Of a stretch of DNA of 64,000 bases, positions 34,706 through 47,809 are shown piece by piece (positions within the stretch are counted from its first letter, which is position 1; every line of letters begins with the position of its first letter). The stretch comes from BOG-908 sp965198915. Its GTDB lineage: Bacteria > Pseudomonadota > Alphaproteobacteria > Acetobacterales > Acetobacteraceae. Position numbers and translations under genes: made by a program. The stretch is taken from positions 1,674,001-1,738,000 of the forward strand of contig CBDAQC010000002.1 in assembly GCA_965198915.1 (NCBI GenBank), written 5' to 3'. The notes below the pieces were generated by a model. That model ran no database searches, was not told where the DNA came from, and worked only from the letters and a program-made list of their open reading frames with translations.

Positions 34706-34747
34706 CAGGAAGCGGCATGCGCTGCGGCGAACGTAACAGCACGTATG

Positions 34748-34787
34748 AAGCGTTTTGTTACTCTTTCTTGGAAAGAAAGGCCTTTTG
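34748..34787. repeat. Decayed arm of AT-rich palindromic element
   Basis: AAGCGTTTTGTTACTCTTTC, then TTGGAAAGAAAGGCC. The hairpin CTTTCTTGGAAAG is retained. The rest of the spacer to 34938 shows nothing else I can identify. Confidence 0.45.
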
Positions 34788-34938
34788 GGTTTCGCCGCGG
34801 GCGAGGCGCAGGCGCCGCCCCAACGCCTTCCCTTTCGCTGCACGAAATCGTCAGGGAACCCTTAAAGATTCATCATCTTTCCGCTTGCCCCCGCGCGCGG
34901 TTCCATCCGAGGATGCAACTGCGTGTAGGGACGCCTCG

Positions 34939-36354
34939 ATGTTCAGCTTGCCGCTTTCCATTTCCCCGCAACCTCAGCCGAAATCACGCGGCCGCCAAGC
35001 CGAACCGAAAACTTCCAGCCCCGGCCTGCCACCAGCCGCAGCGCGCGTCGTTGCAGCTTCAGGCCAGCGGCGCTGGACCGTTGTGGTGCCGCGCCGCCTG
35101 ACCGCCCGCGCCGTGCAGGCGCTGGCCGATGCGGAAGCCGCCCAATCGGCCCAGCCCGCGCCCTCGGGCCCGATACGTTACCGTCCGCAACTGACCATGT
35201 TCGGCGTGATCGCCACCGTTGCCTCCGGCCTGTATGTCTACTCCGAGAAACACGCCGCCGCCTCGCTGGACAGGGACATCGCGCATGCCTTTCAGGCGAC
35301 CGCGGCGGCGCACGCGCAAAGCAGCCTGCTGCGTGCCGAATGGGCCCTGCTCAACAACCCGGACCGCCTGCACCCGCTGATCGAGCGCTACCTGTCCTTG
35401 CAGCCGATCAATGCCCCGCAGTTTGCCAAGGTTGCCGACCTGCGCACGCGCTTGCCGAAAGTGCTCTACGGCCCGCCGGCGCCAGTCACCGACGACGATG
35501 CGGTTGCCCCGCCGATCGTGACGAAGCACCTGCTTGCCATGGCGGAAGTGCCGGCACCGCCGGCCGAGCCTGCCGCCGCACCGGCCGAAACGCCGGCTGA
35601 AGACGCGGCGCAACCGACGCCCACGCCGATTGTGGCCGCGTCGGCCGAACCGCCGGCCGAGGCCGCGGAGCAGCCGGTACGCACGCCCATCGTGGCCGCG
35701 CCGGCGCAGGCGTTTCGCGTTCTGGCGCATGCCGGCGCGGTACCCGCGATCGTGGACGCCGATCCCGCGTCGGTGGACCGCACGGACAATCGGGGCGAGG
35801 CGGCGGCAGTACAGGAAGACGCGCCCAGGCCGCTGGCCGAAGCGCGGCCGGTGCATCAGTCCGCGTCGCCAGCCTGGCACCAGTTGCCGCGGCCGAGCGC
35901 GCCCGTTCTCTCGCCGCCGCCTGTGCCGCGGCTGCTTGCGCGCGTGGAGCCGCCAAAACCGCGCCTGCCCCGGCCGCCGATGCTCCTGCGGCCCGAACTG
36001 GTGCACATGCTTATGATGCAGCACCCGCTGACGACTTCGACCTGGACCACGAAGCCGCCGCTGGCCGCCGTGAAGCCGGCCCTGCCGCAGCACCATTACG
36101 AATATGGCCGCTCGGACCCGCCGCATTTCCTGGCGGCGCCGCAGGCCGCACCCGCCGCGGTGGCCGAGCCGCAGCAGCTTGCCCAGGCGCGGCCACGCGA
36201 GGTGGAGCAGCCGCGCCAGGATATGTGGACGCCGCCGCCTGTCACCTACCGGTCACCACCGGCCTACGCCTACCGGCCTTATTGGGGTGGGTATGCCAAC
36301 CCTTATGGCGGCTACTATTACCAGCCGCGTCCGGTCTATCCCGGGTATCAGTAG
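34939..36354 (+). CDS. FtsL-like membrane protein with long Pro/Ala-rich C-terminus
   Basis: A 471-residue protein. After a basic N-terminus there is one transmembrane helix (MFGVIATVASGLYVY, about residues 92-106), then a coiled-coil-like segment SLDRDIAHAFQATAAAHAQ...LLRAEWALLNNPDRLHPLIERYLSLQPI, whose LRAEWALLNxPDRL matches FtsL of alphaproteobacteria. The following 300 residues are Pro/Ala-rich and low in structure, ending in Tyr/Gly/Pro repeats (YANPYGGYYYQPRPVYPGY). This is far longer than FtsL (about 120), and no division genes are nearby. It may be a paralogue. Confidence 0.65.
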   Translation: MFSLPLSISPQPQPKSRGRQAEPKTSSPGLPPAAARVVAASGQRRWTVVVPRRLTARAVQALADAEAAQSAQPAPSGPIRYRPQLTMFGVIATVASGLYVYSEKHAAASLDRDIAHAFQATAAAHAQSSLLRAEWALLNNPDRLHPLIERYLSLQPINAPQFAKVADLRTRLPKVLYGPPAPVTDDDAVAPPIVTKHLLAMAEVPAPPAEPAAAPAETPAEDAAQPTPTPIVAASAEPPAEAAEQPVRTPIVAAPAQAFRVLAHAGAVPAIVDADPASVDRTDNRGEAAAVQEDAPRPLAEARPVHQSASPAWHQLPRPSAPVLSPPPVPRLLARVEPPKPRLPRPPMLLRPELVHMLMMQHPLTTSTWTTKPPLAAVKPALPQHHYEYGRSDPPHFLAAPQAAPAAVAEPQQLAQARPREVEQPRQDMWTPPPVTYRSPPAYAYRPYWGGYANPYGGYYYQPRPVYPGYQ

Positions 36355-36387
36355 GCGGGCGATGCCTGGGTTCTTGCTGGGAAGCCA

Positions 36388-36470
36388 GGAAGTTCTTTTC
36401 GAGAAGAAGAAGCAAAAAAGCTTTTGATCCGCTGCGGCGGTTTGCTGAGGCGCACGCTTCAGCAAACCGC
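36388..36470. repeat. Left arm plus centre hairpin of palindromic element
   Basis: The left arm is GGAAGTTCTTTTCGAGAAGA, then AGAAGCAAAAAAGCTTTTG. It is followed by a perfect 12-bp stem, GCGGTTTGCTGA...TCAGCAAACCGC (36437-36470, 10-nt loop). The right arm is absent. The convergent location suggests that it terminates both neighbours. Confidence 0.7.
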
Positions 36471-36520
36471 TGCCGGCAGGGTGGATCTTCTTGCGGCTGT
36501 TCGTCTCTCGCTTTGAGCGG

Positions 36521-38314
36521 TCAGGCCGAGATGTAGGCTCCGATGACCTGGTCCAGCACGTCCAGCGGCACCGCGCCGGACAGCAGCCCCGCATCGTGGA
36601 ACTTCTTGATGTCAAACCTGGTGCCCATCGCGGTTCTCGCCTGTTCCCGCAGGCGTAGCCAGGCGAGTTTGCCGATCATGTAGCTGCAGGCCTGGCCGGG
36701 CCACACGCAGTAACGCTCCACTTCTGTCACCGCGGCGGTGCGCTTATCGCCCAGCGCCGCCACGTAGTAATCCACCGCCTGCTCGCGGCTCCAATCCATC
36801 GCGTGCAGACCCGAATCGACGACAAGCCGCACGGCGCGGAACAAGGCCGCCTGCAACTGCCCTATCTGGCCGAGCGGATCGTTGTCATACATGCCCATTT
36901 CGACGGCAAGCTGCTCGGCATACAGCGCCCAGCCTTCCGAGTAGCCGGAGAATCCGCCCATCTTGCGTATCAGCGGAAGCCTTGCGGTTTCCTGCGCCAG
37001 CGATATCTGCAGATGGTGGCCCGGGATAGCCTCGTGATAGGTAAGCGTCGGCAACGTCCAGCGCGGCCACTCCGCGGTGTCACGCAAATTGATGTAGTAG
37101 GCGCCGGGGCGGGAGCCATCGAGCGCGCCGCGCTGGTAGTAGCCGCCCGGCGCACCGGCTTCGATCGCTTTCGGAACACGCCTGATCTGCACGGTGACTT
37201 TCGGCAGATGGTCGAAACGCTCCGGCAGCTTGCCTTGCATCACCGCCACCAGACCGTTCAGGTCGGCGATAAGCTTCTCTTTCGCCTCGTCGGTGTCGTC
37301 GTAGACGTATTTCTTGTCCGCGGCCATCGCCGCCAGTCGCTGGCCCACCGTGCCGCCGTTCATACCCTGGTGGCGCAGCAGCGTGTCGAGCTGCGCCGAC
37401 AGGCTGGCCACCAGGTCCAGGCCGGTCTTGTGTATGTCGGCAGGCGAGATCGAGGCCGTCGTGTAGGTTTTCAGGCCGAGCCTGTAGAAATCAGCGCCTT
37501 TCGGCAGGCGCGCCACGCCGGCGCTGTGCACCGCGTGCGTCCGCGCCGCACGCAGCGCATCCGCCTGGCGCTGCAGCGCGGGCAGCACCTGCGCCTTGTA
37601 GCTGGCCACGACACGCACCTGCCAGTCGCCCGGCAGTTTGGCCGCCGCCGTGCGCCGCACCAGCGAGGTCACGATCGTGGCCTTCTCCGGCGGCGTAGCC
37701 AGTAGCACGCTCATCTGCTCGAGCGTCTTGTCGATGATGAAGTCCGGCGGAATCACGCCGAGCGCCGCATCGTGCTTGAAGACGGTCAGTTCCTGGTCCA
37801 TCAGCGTGGCGAACGCGCCGACGCGCGCCAGGTAGTCTTCCCCATCCTTTGCTGTCTTCAGCGGGTGCTGCGTGTCCAGGAAATCCGGCACCGACTGATA
37901 GGCACCGGTGAGCTGGCTCAGCACGTAGGGCGAGCGCGCGCCGCCGGTGCCGTAGTCGAACAGGCGATTCGCCTCGTCTTCCGTGCTCAGGCTGAACAGC
38001 ACCGTGTCGTAGTTCACCGCGTCCAGCCCGTGCAGGCCGGCACGGTCGATGGCGCGCAGCGCCGCCAGCCGGCGTGCGGTGTCCTTCTTGTCCTGTTCTA
38101 TGGCCTCCAGCGACGCCTCGTGCAGCTGGCTGCGAAGCCCGGCCAGCGGTCCTACATCCAGACCGAGGCTGGTTGCGCGCTCTGGCACGCGCTTCAACAT
38201 CTCGTCGGCAAACTGCGTGAACAGCGTGTCGAGCGGCGTGTCCGCCTGTGCCGCGCGGGCGCGCAGGAGAACCGACGCCGCGGCGGCGATCATGAGAGGA
38301 CGGCGTGCGATCAT
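36521..38314 (-). CDS. Exported DUF885 zinc-dependent hydrolase
   Basis: A 597-residue DUF885 protein, a gluzincin-like peptidase family. The zinc motif is YHEAIPGHHLQ (HExxxGHH form), and GFSGYSEGWALYAEQLAVEMG supplies the distal Glu. The N-terminus RRPLMIAAAASVLLRARAAQA is a signal peptide with a twin-Arg look. ATG 38314 has AGGAG 8 nt upstream; the longer frame to 38791 is read-through of the palindromic element. The substrate is probably a peptide, unproved. Confidence 0.88.
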   Translation of the reverse strand: MIARRPLMIAAAASVLLRARAAQADTPLDTLFTQFADEMLKRVPERATSLGLDVGPLAGLRSQLHEASLEAIEQDKKDTARRLAALRAIDRAGLHGLDAVNYDTVLFSLSTEDEANRLFDYGTGGARSPYVLSQLTGAYQSVPDFLDTQHPLKTAKDGEDYLARVGAFATLMDQELTVFKHDAALGVIPPDFIIDKTLEQMSVLLATPPEKATIVTSLVRRTAAAKLPGDWQVRVVASYKAQVLPALQRQADALRAARTHAVHSAGVARLPKGADFYRLGLKTYTTASISPADIHKTGLDLVASLSAQLDTLLRHQGMNGGTVGQRLAAMAADKKYVYDDTDEAKEKLIADLNGLVAVMQGKLPERFDHLPKVTVQIRRVPKAIEAGAPGGYYQRGALDGSRPGAYYINLRDTAEWPRWTLPTLTYHEAIPGHHLQISLAQETARLPLIRKMGGFSGYSEGWALYAEQLAVEMGMYDNDPLGQIGQLQAALFRAVRLVVDSGLHAMDWSREQAVDYYVAALGDKRTAAVTEVERYCVWPGQACSYMIGKLAWLRLREQARTAMGTRFDIKKFHDAGLLSGAVPLDVLDQVIGAYISA

Positions 38315-38338
38315 TGCGTGCGCTCCTGGTAACAGAGA

Positions 38339-38495
38339 GTAAGCAAGGCCTTCTTTTTCGAAAAAAAGAAGCAAAAAACTTTTGCTCTCCCGCATCTGCA
38401 TCAGACGGATAAACCCGGAAACACCGAAGCTGCGCAGCCTCAGGAACACAAAAGTTTTTTGCTTCTTTTTTTTCAAAAAAGAAGGCCTTTCTTCC
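38339..38495. repeat. Full AT-rich palindromic element between ilvA and DUF885 genes
   Basis: The left arm is GTAAGCAAGGCCTTCTTTTT and CGAAAAAAAGAAGC, and the right arm is CACAAAAGTTTTTTGCTTC ending GAAGGCCTTTCTTCC. The centre (CCGCATCTGCATCAGACGG) differs from the CTGTCGGCGG class. The ilvA stop TGA abuts the right end. Confidence 0.88.
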
Positions 38496-39752
<1,257 letters not shown>

Positions 39753-39753
39753 G

Positions 39754-40227
39754 TCAGACGTACTGGAAGTTCAGGATTTCGTAGCTTCTATCGCCGCCGG
39801 GCGCCGGCACGCTGACGGTGTCGCCCTTCTTTTTGCCGATCAGGGACTTGGCCAGCGGCGAGGAGATCGACAGGCGCTTGGCCTTGATGTCGGCCTCGTA
39901 GACGCCGACGATCTGATAGGTCGCCTCCTTCTCCGTCTCCTCGTCCAGCAGCTGCACATGCGCGCCGAACTTGATGCTGTCGCCCTTCAGGGAGGACGGG
40001 TCGATCACCTCGGCGGCGCCCACGACTTCTTCGAGCTCCTGGATGCGACCTTCGATGAAGCTCTGGCGCTCGCGGGCCGCGTGGTATTCCGCGTTCTCCG
40101 ACAGGTCACCGTGGCTGCGCGCCTCTGCTATGGCCACGATGATGGCCGGCCGCTCCACGCTTTTCAGGTTCCGCAGCTCGTCTTCCAGGTTCTGGAGGCC
40201 TTGGGCGGTCATCGGAAATTTCTGCAA
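39754..40227 (-). CDS. greA: Transcription elongation factor GreA
   Basis: A 157-residue factor that stimulates RNA polymerase cleavage of backtracked transcripts. The N-terminal coiled coil contains the acidic tip ARSHGDLSENAEYHAARE. The C-terminal FKBP-like domain has TYQIVGVYEADIKAKRLSISSPLAKSLIGKKKGD. TTG 40227 (MQKFPMTAQGLQNLEDEL) has GAGGATA about 8 nt upstream and gives the standard length. It is 1 bp upstream of ilvA, so co-transcription is likely. Confidence 0.96.
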   Translation of the reverse strand: MQKFPMTAQGLQNLEDELRNLKSVERPAIIVAIAEARSHGDLSENAEYHAARERQSFIEGRIQELEEVVGAAEVIDPSSLKGDSIKFGAHVQLLDEETEKEATYQIVGVYEADIKAKRLSISSPLAKSLIGKKKGDTVSVPAPGGDRSYEILNFQYV

Positions 40228-40379
40228 AGGGCCGTATCCTCGAGGCTTACAGGGCCGGCGCGCGGCGCCGGGTCTGGGGTGGGTGGAACGCCGACGCCGC
40301 GCCTGCGCCTTGGCCTGGGCGCTTGCGTGATCGGGAGCGGCGGGTAGCTTACGTGGAACCGGCGGCGTTGCAAGGGGAA

Positions 40380-40508
40380 GTAAAGGAAGGCCTTCTTTTT
40401 TGGAAAAAAGAAGCAAAAAACTTTTGCTCCCTGTCGGCGGCTCACCGGAAAGGTCCGCGACAGCCAGTCAAAAGTTCTTCGCTACTTTTGTTAAAAGAAG
40501 GCCTTGCT

Positions 40509-40512
<4 letters not shown>
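40380..40512. repeat. Full AT-rich palindromic element between carB and greA
   Basis: The left arm is intact (GTAAAGGAAGGCCTTCTTTT, AAAAAAGAAGC); the right arm is partly mutated (CAAAAGTTCTTCGCTACTTT, TGTTAAAAGAAGGCC). The centre is CTGTCGGCGG...GTCCGCGACAG. The carB TAA stop is formed in the right boundary GTAAAGCAAGG (minus strand). Confidence 0.88.
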
Positions 40513-43741
<3,229 letters not shown>

Positions 43742-43742
<1 letters not shown>

Positions 43743-44539
43743 TACGACGCGACCCGGCCGAAGAACGTATCGTCCTGCATGGCCAGCGCGCTGGCGTATG
43801 GTCCGATCAGGCGGCGCTTGGATGCCTTCAACGCCGACTCTAAGGCGATCGCCATGGCCACCGGCGGCGGCAGAACATCCTTGCCCAGGTCCACATATTG
43901 CTGCGCCACGATGGCGGCCGCCACCGGCCAATGCTGCACGGCCAGCGGACTGGTCACGCGTGGCGGGCTGATGCTGTGTTCCAATATGACTCTCGCTTTC
44001 GGCCAGATGGCGCGCAGTATCTGGCTCACATTCCAGCGCGGCGCATGCGGCGCGGGGGCGCGAACCACGTCGTATTCGGGCGTGCAGGCCACCGTGCTGA
44101 TGTGGCGCAACATCTCGGCCGGATCCGGCAGTTCGGTGGGCTGGTAGCCCGCCTGGATTACAGCGCCCGCCAGGAAGCCCGACAGCGCGTACGTGCTGCC
44201 CGGCCCGATCATCAAGTGCCGGTTGATCTCGTTACCGTAATACAACACGGACCCGTCCTCGCAGCCGACACGTATCAGATCATCCGCCTCGCGCTTTTTT
44301 GCCCCGGACAAAATCGCCGCTGCCGCCGCGCATTGCGCCGCGTAGCCGGCAATCACGCCGATGGCGGACAACAAGGTGGGTGCATGTATTTCGGCCTGCG
44401 GCAGCTCCGGCAACCCAGGCTGCGGGCGGCGCAATTCCGCCTGCAGCATGCTGCCCAGCAACTGCATCGTGGTCGCTGCATCCTTGTTGCCGCCGGGCGA
44501 CCAGGGCAGGGTTTTCGGCGCGGGTGACTCGGAGGTCAT
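43742..44539 (-). CDS. Uncharacterised protein coupled between carA and carB
   Basis: I do not recognise this 265-residue protein. It has no signal peptide. A Gly/Ala-rich helix-like stretch (AIGVIAGYAAQCAAAAAIL, about residues 59-77) may be buried or membrane-associated, and the sequence contains YYGNEINRHLMIGPGSTYALSGFLAGAV and a C-terminal ALESALKASKRRLIGPYASAL. Its stop overlaps the carB start (TAATG), and it lies 153 bp after carA. Position argues for a role linked to carbamoyl phosphate or simply shared expression. Confidence 0.7.
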
Positions 44540-44570
44540 GTCGTCTTTCTTGCGCGTGCTTCGGCGTGGT

Positions 44571-44616
44571 GTAAGGCAGGCGAGCGACTCTTCATTGAAG
44601 AAGAACCAAAACTTTG
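44571..44616. repeat. Decayed left arm of AT-rich palindromic element
   Basis: GTAAGGCAGGCGAGCGACTC, then TTCATTGAAGAAGAACCAAA. It lies between carA and the uncharacterised gene. Confidence 0.5.
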
Positions 44617-44691
44617 CTTGTCCGCGTTTGCTTCAGCCGCGTGCTTCAGGAATGACCAGACACCGGCAACGGCTGACTTGGGCCGTTTCGC

Positions 44692-46038
44692 TCACGCGCT
44701 ATCGGCGGCCATCATTGCCGTGAACCGCCCGAACAGATGCGCGCTGTCGCTGGGTCCCGGGCTTGCCTCCGGATGATATTGCACGGAAAATGCCCGCCTG
44801 GCTTCGCATGCGATGCCCTCGTTGCTGCCGTCGAACAGGCTGACATGCGTCACCCGCACGCCCTCCGGCAGGCTCGCATCCTCCACCGCAAAGCCGTGGT
44901 TTTGCGAGGTGATCTCCACCCGCCCTGTTGCCAGGTCTCGCACCGGCTGGTTGGCGCCCCTGTGGCCCCTGTCCAGCTTGAAGGTGCGCGCGCCCAGCGC
45001 CAACGCCAGCAACTGGTGCCCCAGGCAGATGCCGAACACCGGCACACCGGCCGCCAGGACGCCCTGGATCGCCGGCACGGCATATACGCCGGTGGCGGCG
45101 GGGTCCCCCGGGCCGTTGGAGAGGAACACGCCGTCCGGCTTGTGGCGCAATATGTCCTGGGCGGTGCTGGCGGCGGGAACCACCGTGATGCGGCAGCCTG
45201 CCTCGCTCAGCGAGCGGAAGATGTTGCGTTTCGCGCCGTAATCCACTGCCACCACGTGGAAGCGCGCGCCCTCGCGGGCGGCGAAGCCTTCGCCCCAGTG
45301 CCAGGTGCCTTGGTCCCAGGCATAGCTTTGCGTGCAGCTCACCTCCCGCGCCAGGTCCATGCCGTCCAGCCCGGGCCAGGCGGCGGCTGCGTCGCGCAAA
45401 GCGGCCAGGTCGAAACGGCCGTCTGCCGGATACGCGAGCACGCCGTTTGGCGGCCCGCCATCGCGTATGCGCACCGTCAGCGCCCTGGTGTCCACGCCCG
45501 CCACGCCGGCCACACCCTGGCTGCGCAGCCAGCTATCCAGCCCCTGGGCGGACCGCCAGTTGGACGGTTCGGTCACGTCCTCCCGCACCACCAGCCCGCG
45601 CGCCGCCACGCCGGCCGCCTCCAGATCCTCCGCGTTCGCGCCCGTGTTGCCGATATGCGGAAAGGTGAAGGTGATGATCTGTCCGGCATAGGACGCGTCG
45701 GTCAGCGTCTCCTGGTAGCCGGTCATGCCCGTGTTGAAGCAGATCTCTCCCACAGGCAGCGCGCCGGGGGAGGTATGCGCGCCGAAGCCGCGGCCCCAGA
45801 ACACCGCACCGTCCGCCAGCACCAGGGCCGCGGTGGCGCCGGCGGGCACCGAACTCGCCTGCGTCCCGCCCTGCAGTTCCGCCACGGACAGTCCGGTTGC
45901 CGCCATCACCACGCTCCAATGCTTCGAAGGCACGCTGCGCGCCTGCCGCCACTTGCGTATGGCTTCCAGCCCCACGCCGGTCAGCTTCGCCGCGGCTTCG
46001 GCCCCGCCCAAGCGGGCGATGATCTGGTCCACGTTCAT
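44692..46038 (-). CDS. carA: Carbamoyl-phosphate synthase small subunit with N-terminal HTH-like domain
   Basis: The glutamine amidotransferase subunit that feeds ammonia to CarB. Residues about 70-200 are the CarA N-domain (ALVLADGAVFWGRGFGA), and the C-terminal class I amidotransferase has FGICLGHQLLALALGA (nucleophile Cys) and SVQYHPEASPGP. The first 57 residues are extra: IIARLGGAEAAAKLTGVGLEAIRKWRQ...IPSKHW-like, the pattern of a Cro/YdaS-type helix-turn-helix. I recall this short domain being catalogued in CarA and isoprenoid-pathway proteins, but cannot verify it. It is divergent from lipA. Confidence 0.95.
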   Translation of the reverse strand: MNVDQIIARLGGAEAAAKLTGVGLEAIRKWRQARSVPSKHWSVVMAATGLSVAELQGGTQASSVPAGATAALVLADGAVFWGRGFGAHTSPGALPVGEICFNTGMTGYQETLTDASYAGQIITFTFPHIGNTGANAEDLEAAGVAARGLVVREDVTEPSNWRSAQGLDSWLRSQGVAGVAGVDTRALTVRIRDGGPPNGVLAYPADGRFDLAALRDAAAAWPGLDGMDLAREVSCTQSYAWDQGTWHWGEGFAAREGARFHVVAVDYGAKRNIFRSLSEAGCRITVVPAASTAQDILRHKPDGVFLSNGPGDPAATGVYAVPAIQGVLAAGVPVFGICLGHQLLALALGARTFKLDRGHRGANQPVRDLATGRVEITSQNHGFAVEDASLPEGVRVTHVSLFDGSNEGIACEARRAFSVQYHPEASPGPSDSAHLFGRFTAMMAADSA

Positions 46039-46083
46039 AGCTGCGAGTCATATGGGAAAAAACTTCCCACAGCAAATCACAGG

Positions 46084-46223
46084 CGAGGAAGGCCTTCTTT
46101 TCTCGAGAAAAGAAGCAAAAGACTTTTGATCCGCTGTCGCGGGCTCATCGGAGAGGTCCGCGACAGCGCCGTCAAAAGTTTTTTGCTTCTTTTTTCCAAA
46201 AAAGAAGGCCTTCCTTGCCTTAC
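46084..46223. repeat. Full AT-rich palindromic element between carA and lipA
   Basis: The left arm is GAGGAAGGCCTTCTTTTCTC and GAGAAAAGAAGC, and the right arm is CAAAAGTTTTTTGCTTCTTT ending GGCCTTCCTTGCC. The centre GCTGTCGCGG...TCCGCGACAGC pairs perfectly over 9-10 bp. It fills 140 of the 215 bp between divergent starts. Confidence 0.9.
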
Positions 46224-46253
46224 CTGACTACCCAAGCCACCTCTCTCCCAAGC

Positions 46254-47192
46254 ATGTCCACCCGCATAGAAATCCGTCACCCGGAGAAAGCCCACCGCCC
46301 GGACAACCCGATCCAGCGCAAGCCGGACTGGATACGCGTGCGCGCGCCCAACCACCCCACATACGTCGAGACACGCAACCTCATGCGTGGCGCCGGCCTG
46401 GTCACGGTGTGCGAGGAGGCGGCCTGCCCGAACATCGGCGAGTGCTGGTCCCAGCGCCACGCCACGATGATGATCATGGGCGACACCTGCACCCGTGCCT
46501 GCAGCTTCTGCAACGTGCGCACGGGCCTGCCTGGTCCGCTGGATGGGACCGAGCCGGAGCGCGTGGCCCAGGCCGTCGCCACGCTGGGCCTGAACCACGT
46601 CGTCATCACCTCGGTAGACCGTGACGACCTGGCCGATGGGGGTGCCGCCCATTTCGCGGCTGTTATCACTGCCATACGCGCGGCCGCCCCGCGCACCACG
46701 ATCGAGGTCCTGACGCCTGACTTCCTGCGCAAGCCGGGCGCGCTGGAGGTGGTGACCGCCGCCCGCCCGGACGTGTTCAACCACAATCTGGAAACCGTGC
46801 CGCGTCTCTACCCCACCATCCGGCCGGGTGCGCGCTACTTCCAGTCGCTGCGCCTGCTGGACCGGGTGAAGCAACTGGACCCCACCATCTTCACCAAATC
46901 CGGCCTGATGGTGGGGCTGGGCGAGGAGCGCGCCGAACTGGGCCAGGTAATGGACGATCTGCGCATTGCAGAGGTGGACTTCCTCACGCTCGGCCAATAC
47001 TTGCAGCCGAGCGTGAAACACGCGGCGGTCGCGCGCTTTGTGCCACCTGCCGAGTTCGCGGACTATGCCGCGACCGCGCGCGCCAAAGGGTTCCTAATGG
47101 TTGCCAGCACCCCGCTCACCCGCAGTTCGTACCACGCGGACGCCGATTTCGCCGCCCTGCGCCAGGCTCGCCTCGCCCGGCAGGCCGCCTGA
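46254..47192 (+). CDS. lipA: Lipoyl synthase
   Basis: A radical-SAM enzyme that inserts two sulfurs into octanoyl groups on lipoyl domains. The 312-residue protein has the auxiliary-cluster cysteines in CEEAACPNIGECW and the radical-SAM CxxxCxxC in CTRACSFC, with the C-terminal RSSYHAD serine ligand. ATG 46254 is 31 bp from the palindromic element. Its stop overlaps the next ATG (TGATG). Confidence 0.97.
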   Translation: MSTRIEIRHPEKAHRPDNPIQRKPDWIRVRAPNHPTYVETRNLMRGAGLVTVCEEAACPNIGECWSQRHATMMIMGDTCTRACSFCNVRTGLPGPLDGTEPERVAQAVATLGLNHVVITSVDRDDLADGGAAHFAAVITAIRAAAPRTTIEVLTPDFLRKPGALEVVTAARPDVFNHNLETVPRLYPTIRPGARYFQSLRLLDRVKQLDPTIFTKSGLMVGLGEERAELGQVMDDLRIAEVDFLTLGQYLQPSVKHAAVARFVPPAEFADYAATARAKGFLMVASTPLTRSSYHADADFAALRQARLARQAA

Positions 47193-47650
47193 TGCCCACC
47201 TACGCGGACCGCAAGCTGGTGGGCTACCGGCCCGAGCAGTTGTTCGACCTGGTAGCGGACGTGGACAAATACCCGCAATTCCTGCCCTGGTGCGTGGGTG
47301 CGCGCGTGAAGTCCCGCACAGAGCACGAGCTGCACGCGGACCTGACGATCGGCTTCGGCCCGTTCCGCGAAAGCTTCACCAGCAAGGTGACGCTGGAGCG
47401 CCCCGGCCGCATACGCGTCAGCTACGAAAACGGCCCGTTCCGCTACCTGAACAACCAGTGGGTGTTCATCCCTGACCGGAACGGCGTGCAGGTGGATTTC
47501 TGGGTCGATTTCGAGTTCCGCAGCAAGATCCTGCAGAAGGCCATCGGCGTCGTGTTCAACGAGGCGGTCCGGCGCATGGTGGGCGCTTTCCTGAAACGCG
47601 CGCGTGACGTCTATGGCCCGCCGAACCTGGCCGTGCCGGTGCCCCGCTAG
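47192..47650 (+). CDS. COQ10/RatA-family START-like protein
   Basis: A 152-residue SRPBCC (START-fold) lipid-binding protein: LFDLVADVDKYPQFLPWCVGARV is the family signature, and WVDFEFRSKILQKAIGVVFNEAVRRMVGAF is the long C-terminal helix. Eukaryotic COQ10 homologues bind ubiquinone. In E. coli the family member RatA blocks ribosome subunit joining, so the name is ambiguous; ubiquinone binding is more likely in alphaproteobacteria. It is coupled to lipA. Confidence 0.9.
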   Translation: MPTYADRKLVGYRPEQLFDLVADVDKYPQFLPWCVGARVKSRTEHELHADLTIGFGPFRESFTSKVTLERPGRIRVSYENGPFRYLNNQWVFIPDRNGVQVDFWVDFEFRSKILQKAIGVVFNEAVRRMVGAFLKRARDVYGPPNLAVPVPR

Positions 47651-47809
47651 GCAGGACAGGACCTTGCTGCGTGCGGGCATCCTGGGCGGAAGAAAGGGTC
47701 CACGCGCTGCTTGTGCTGCCGCCTCCTGCACCGCATGCTGGTGGTCGCGCGCCAAAGCCACCCCATCTGCCGACGAAGCAGCGCTTGAACCCGCACGGAT
47801 AGGTTGGCC

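Noticed and set aside
36437..36470. 12-bp perfect stem read as a possible small RNA
   Set aside because: It lies in the centre of a palindromic element between convergent genes; a terminator or repeat-centre role is simpler and there is no promoter evidence.
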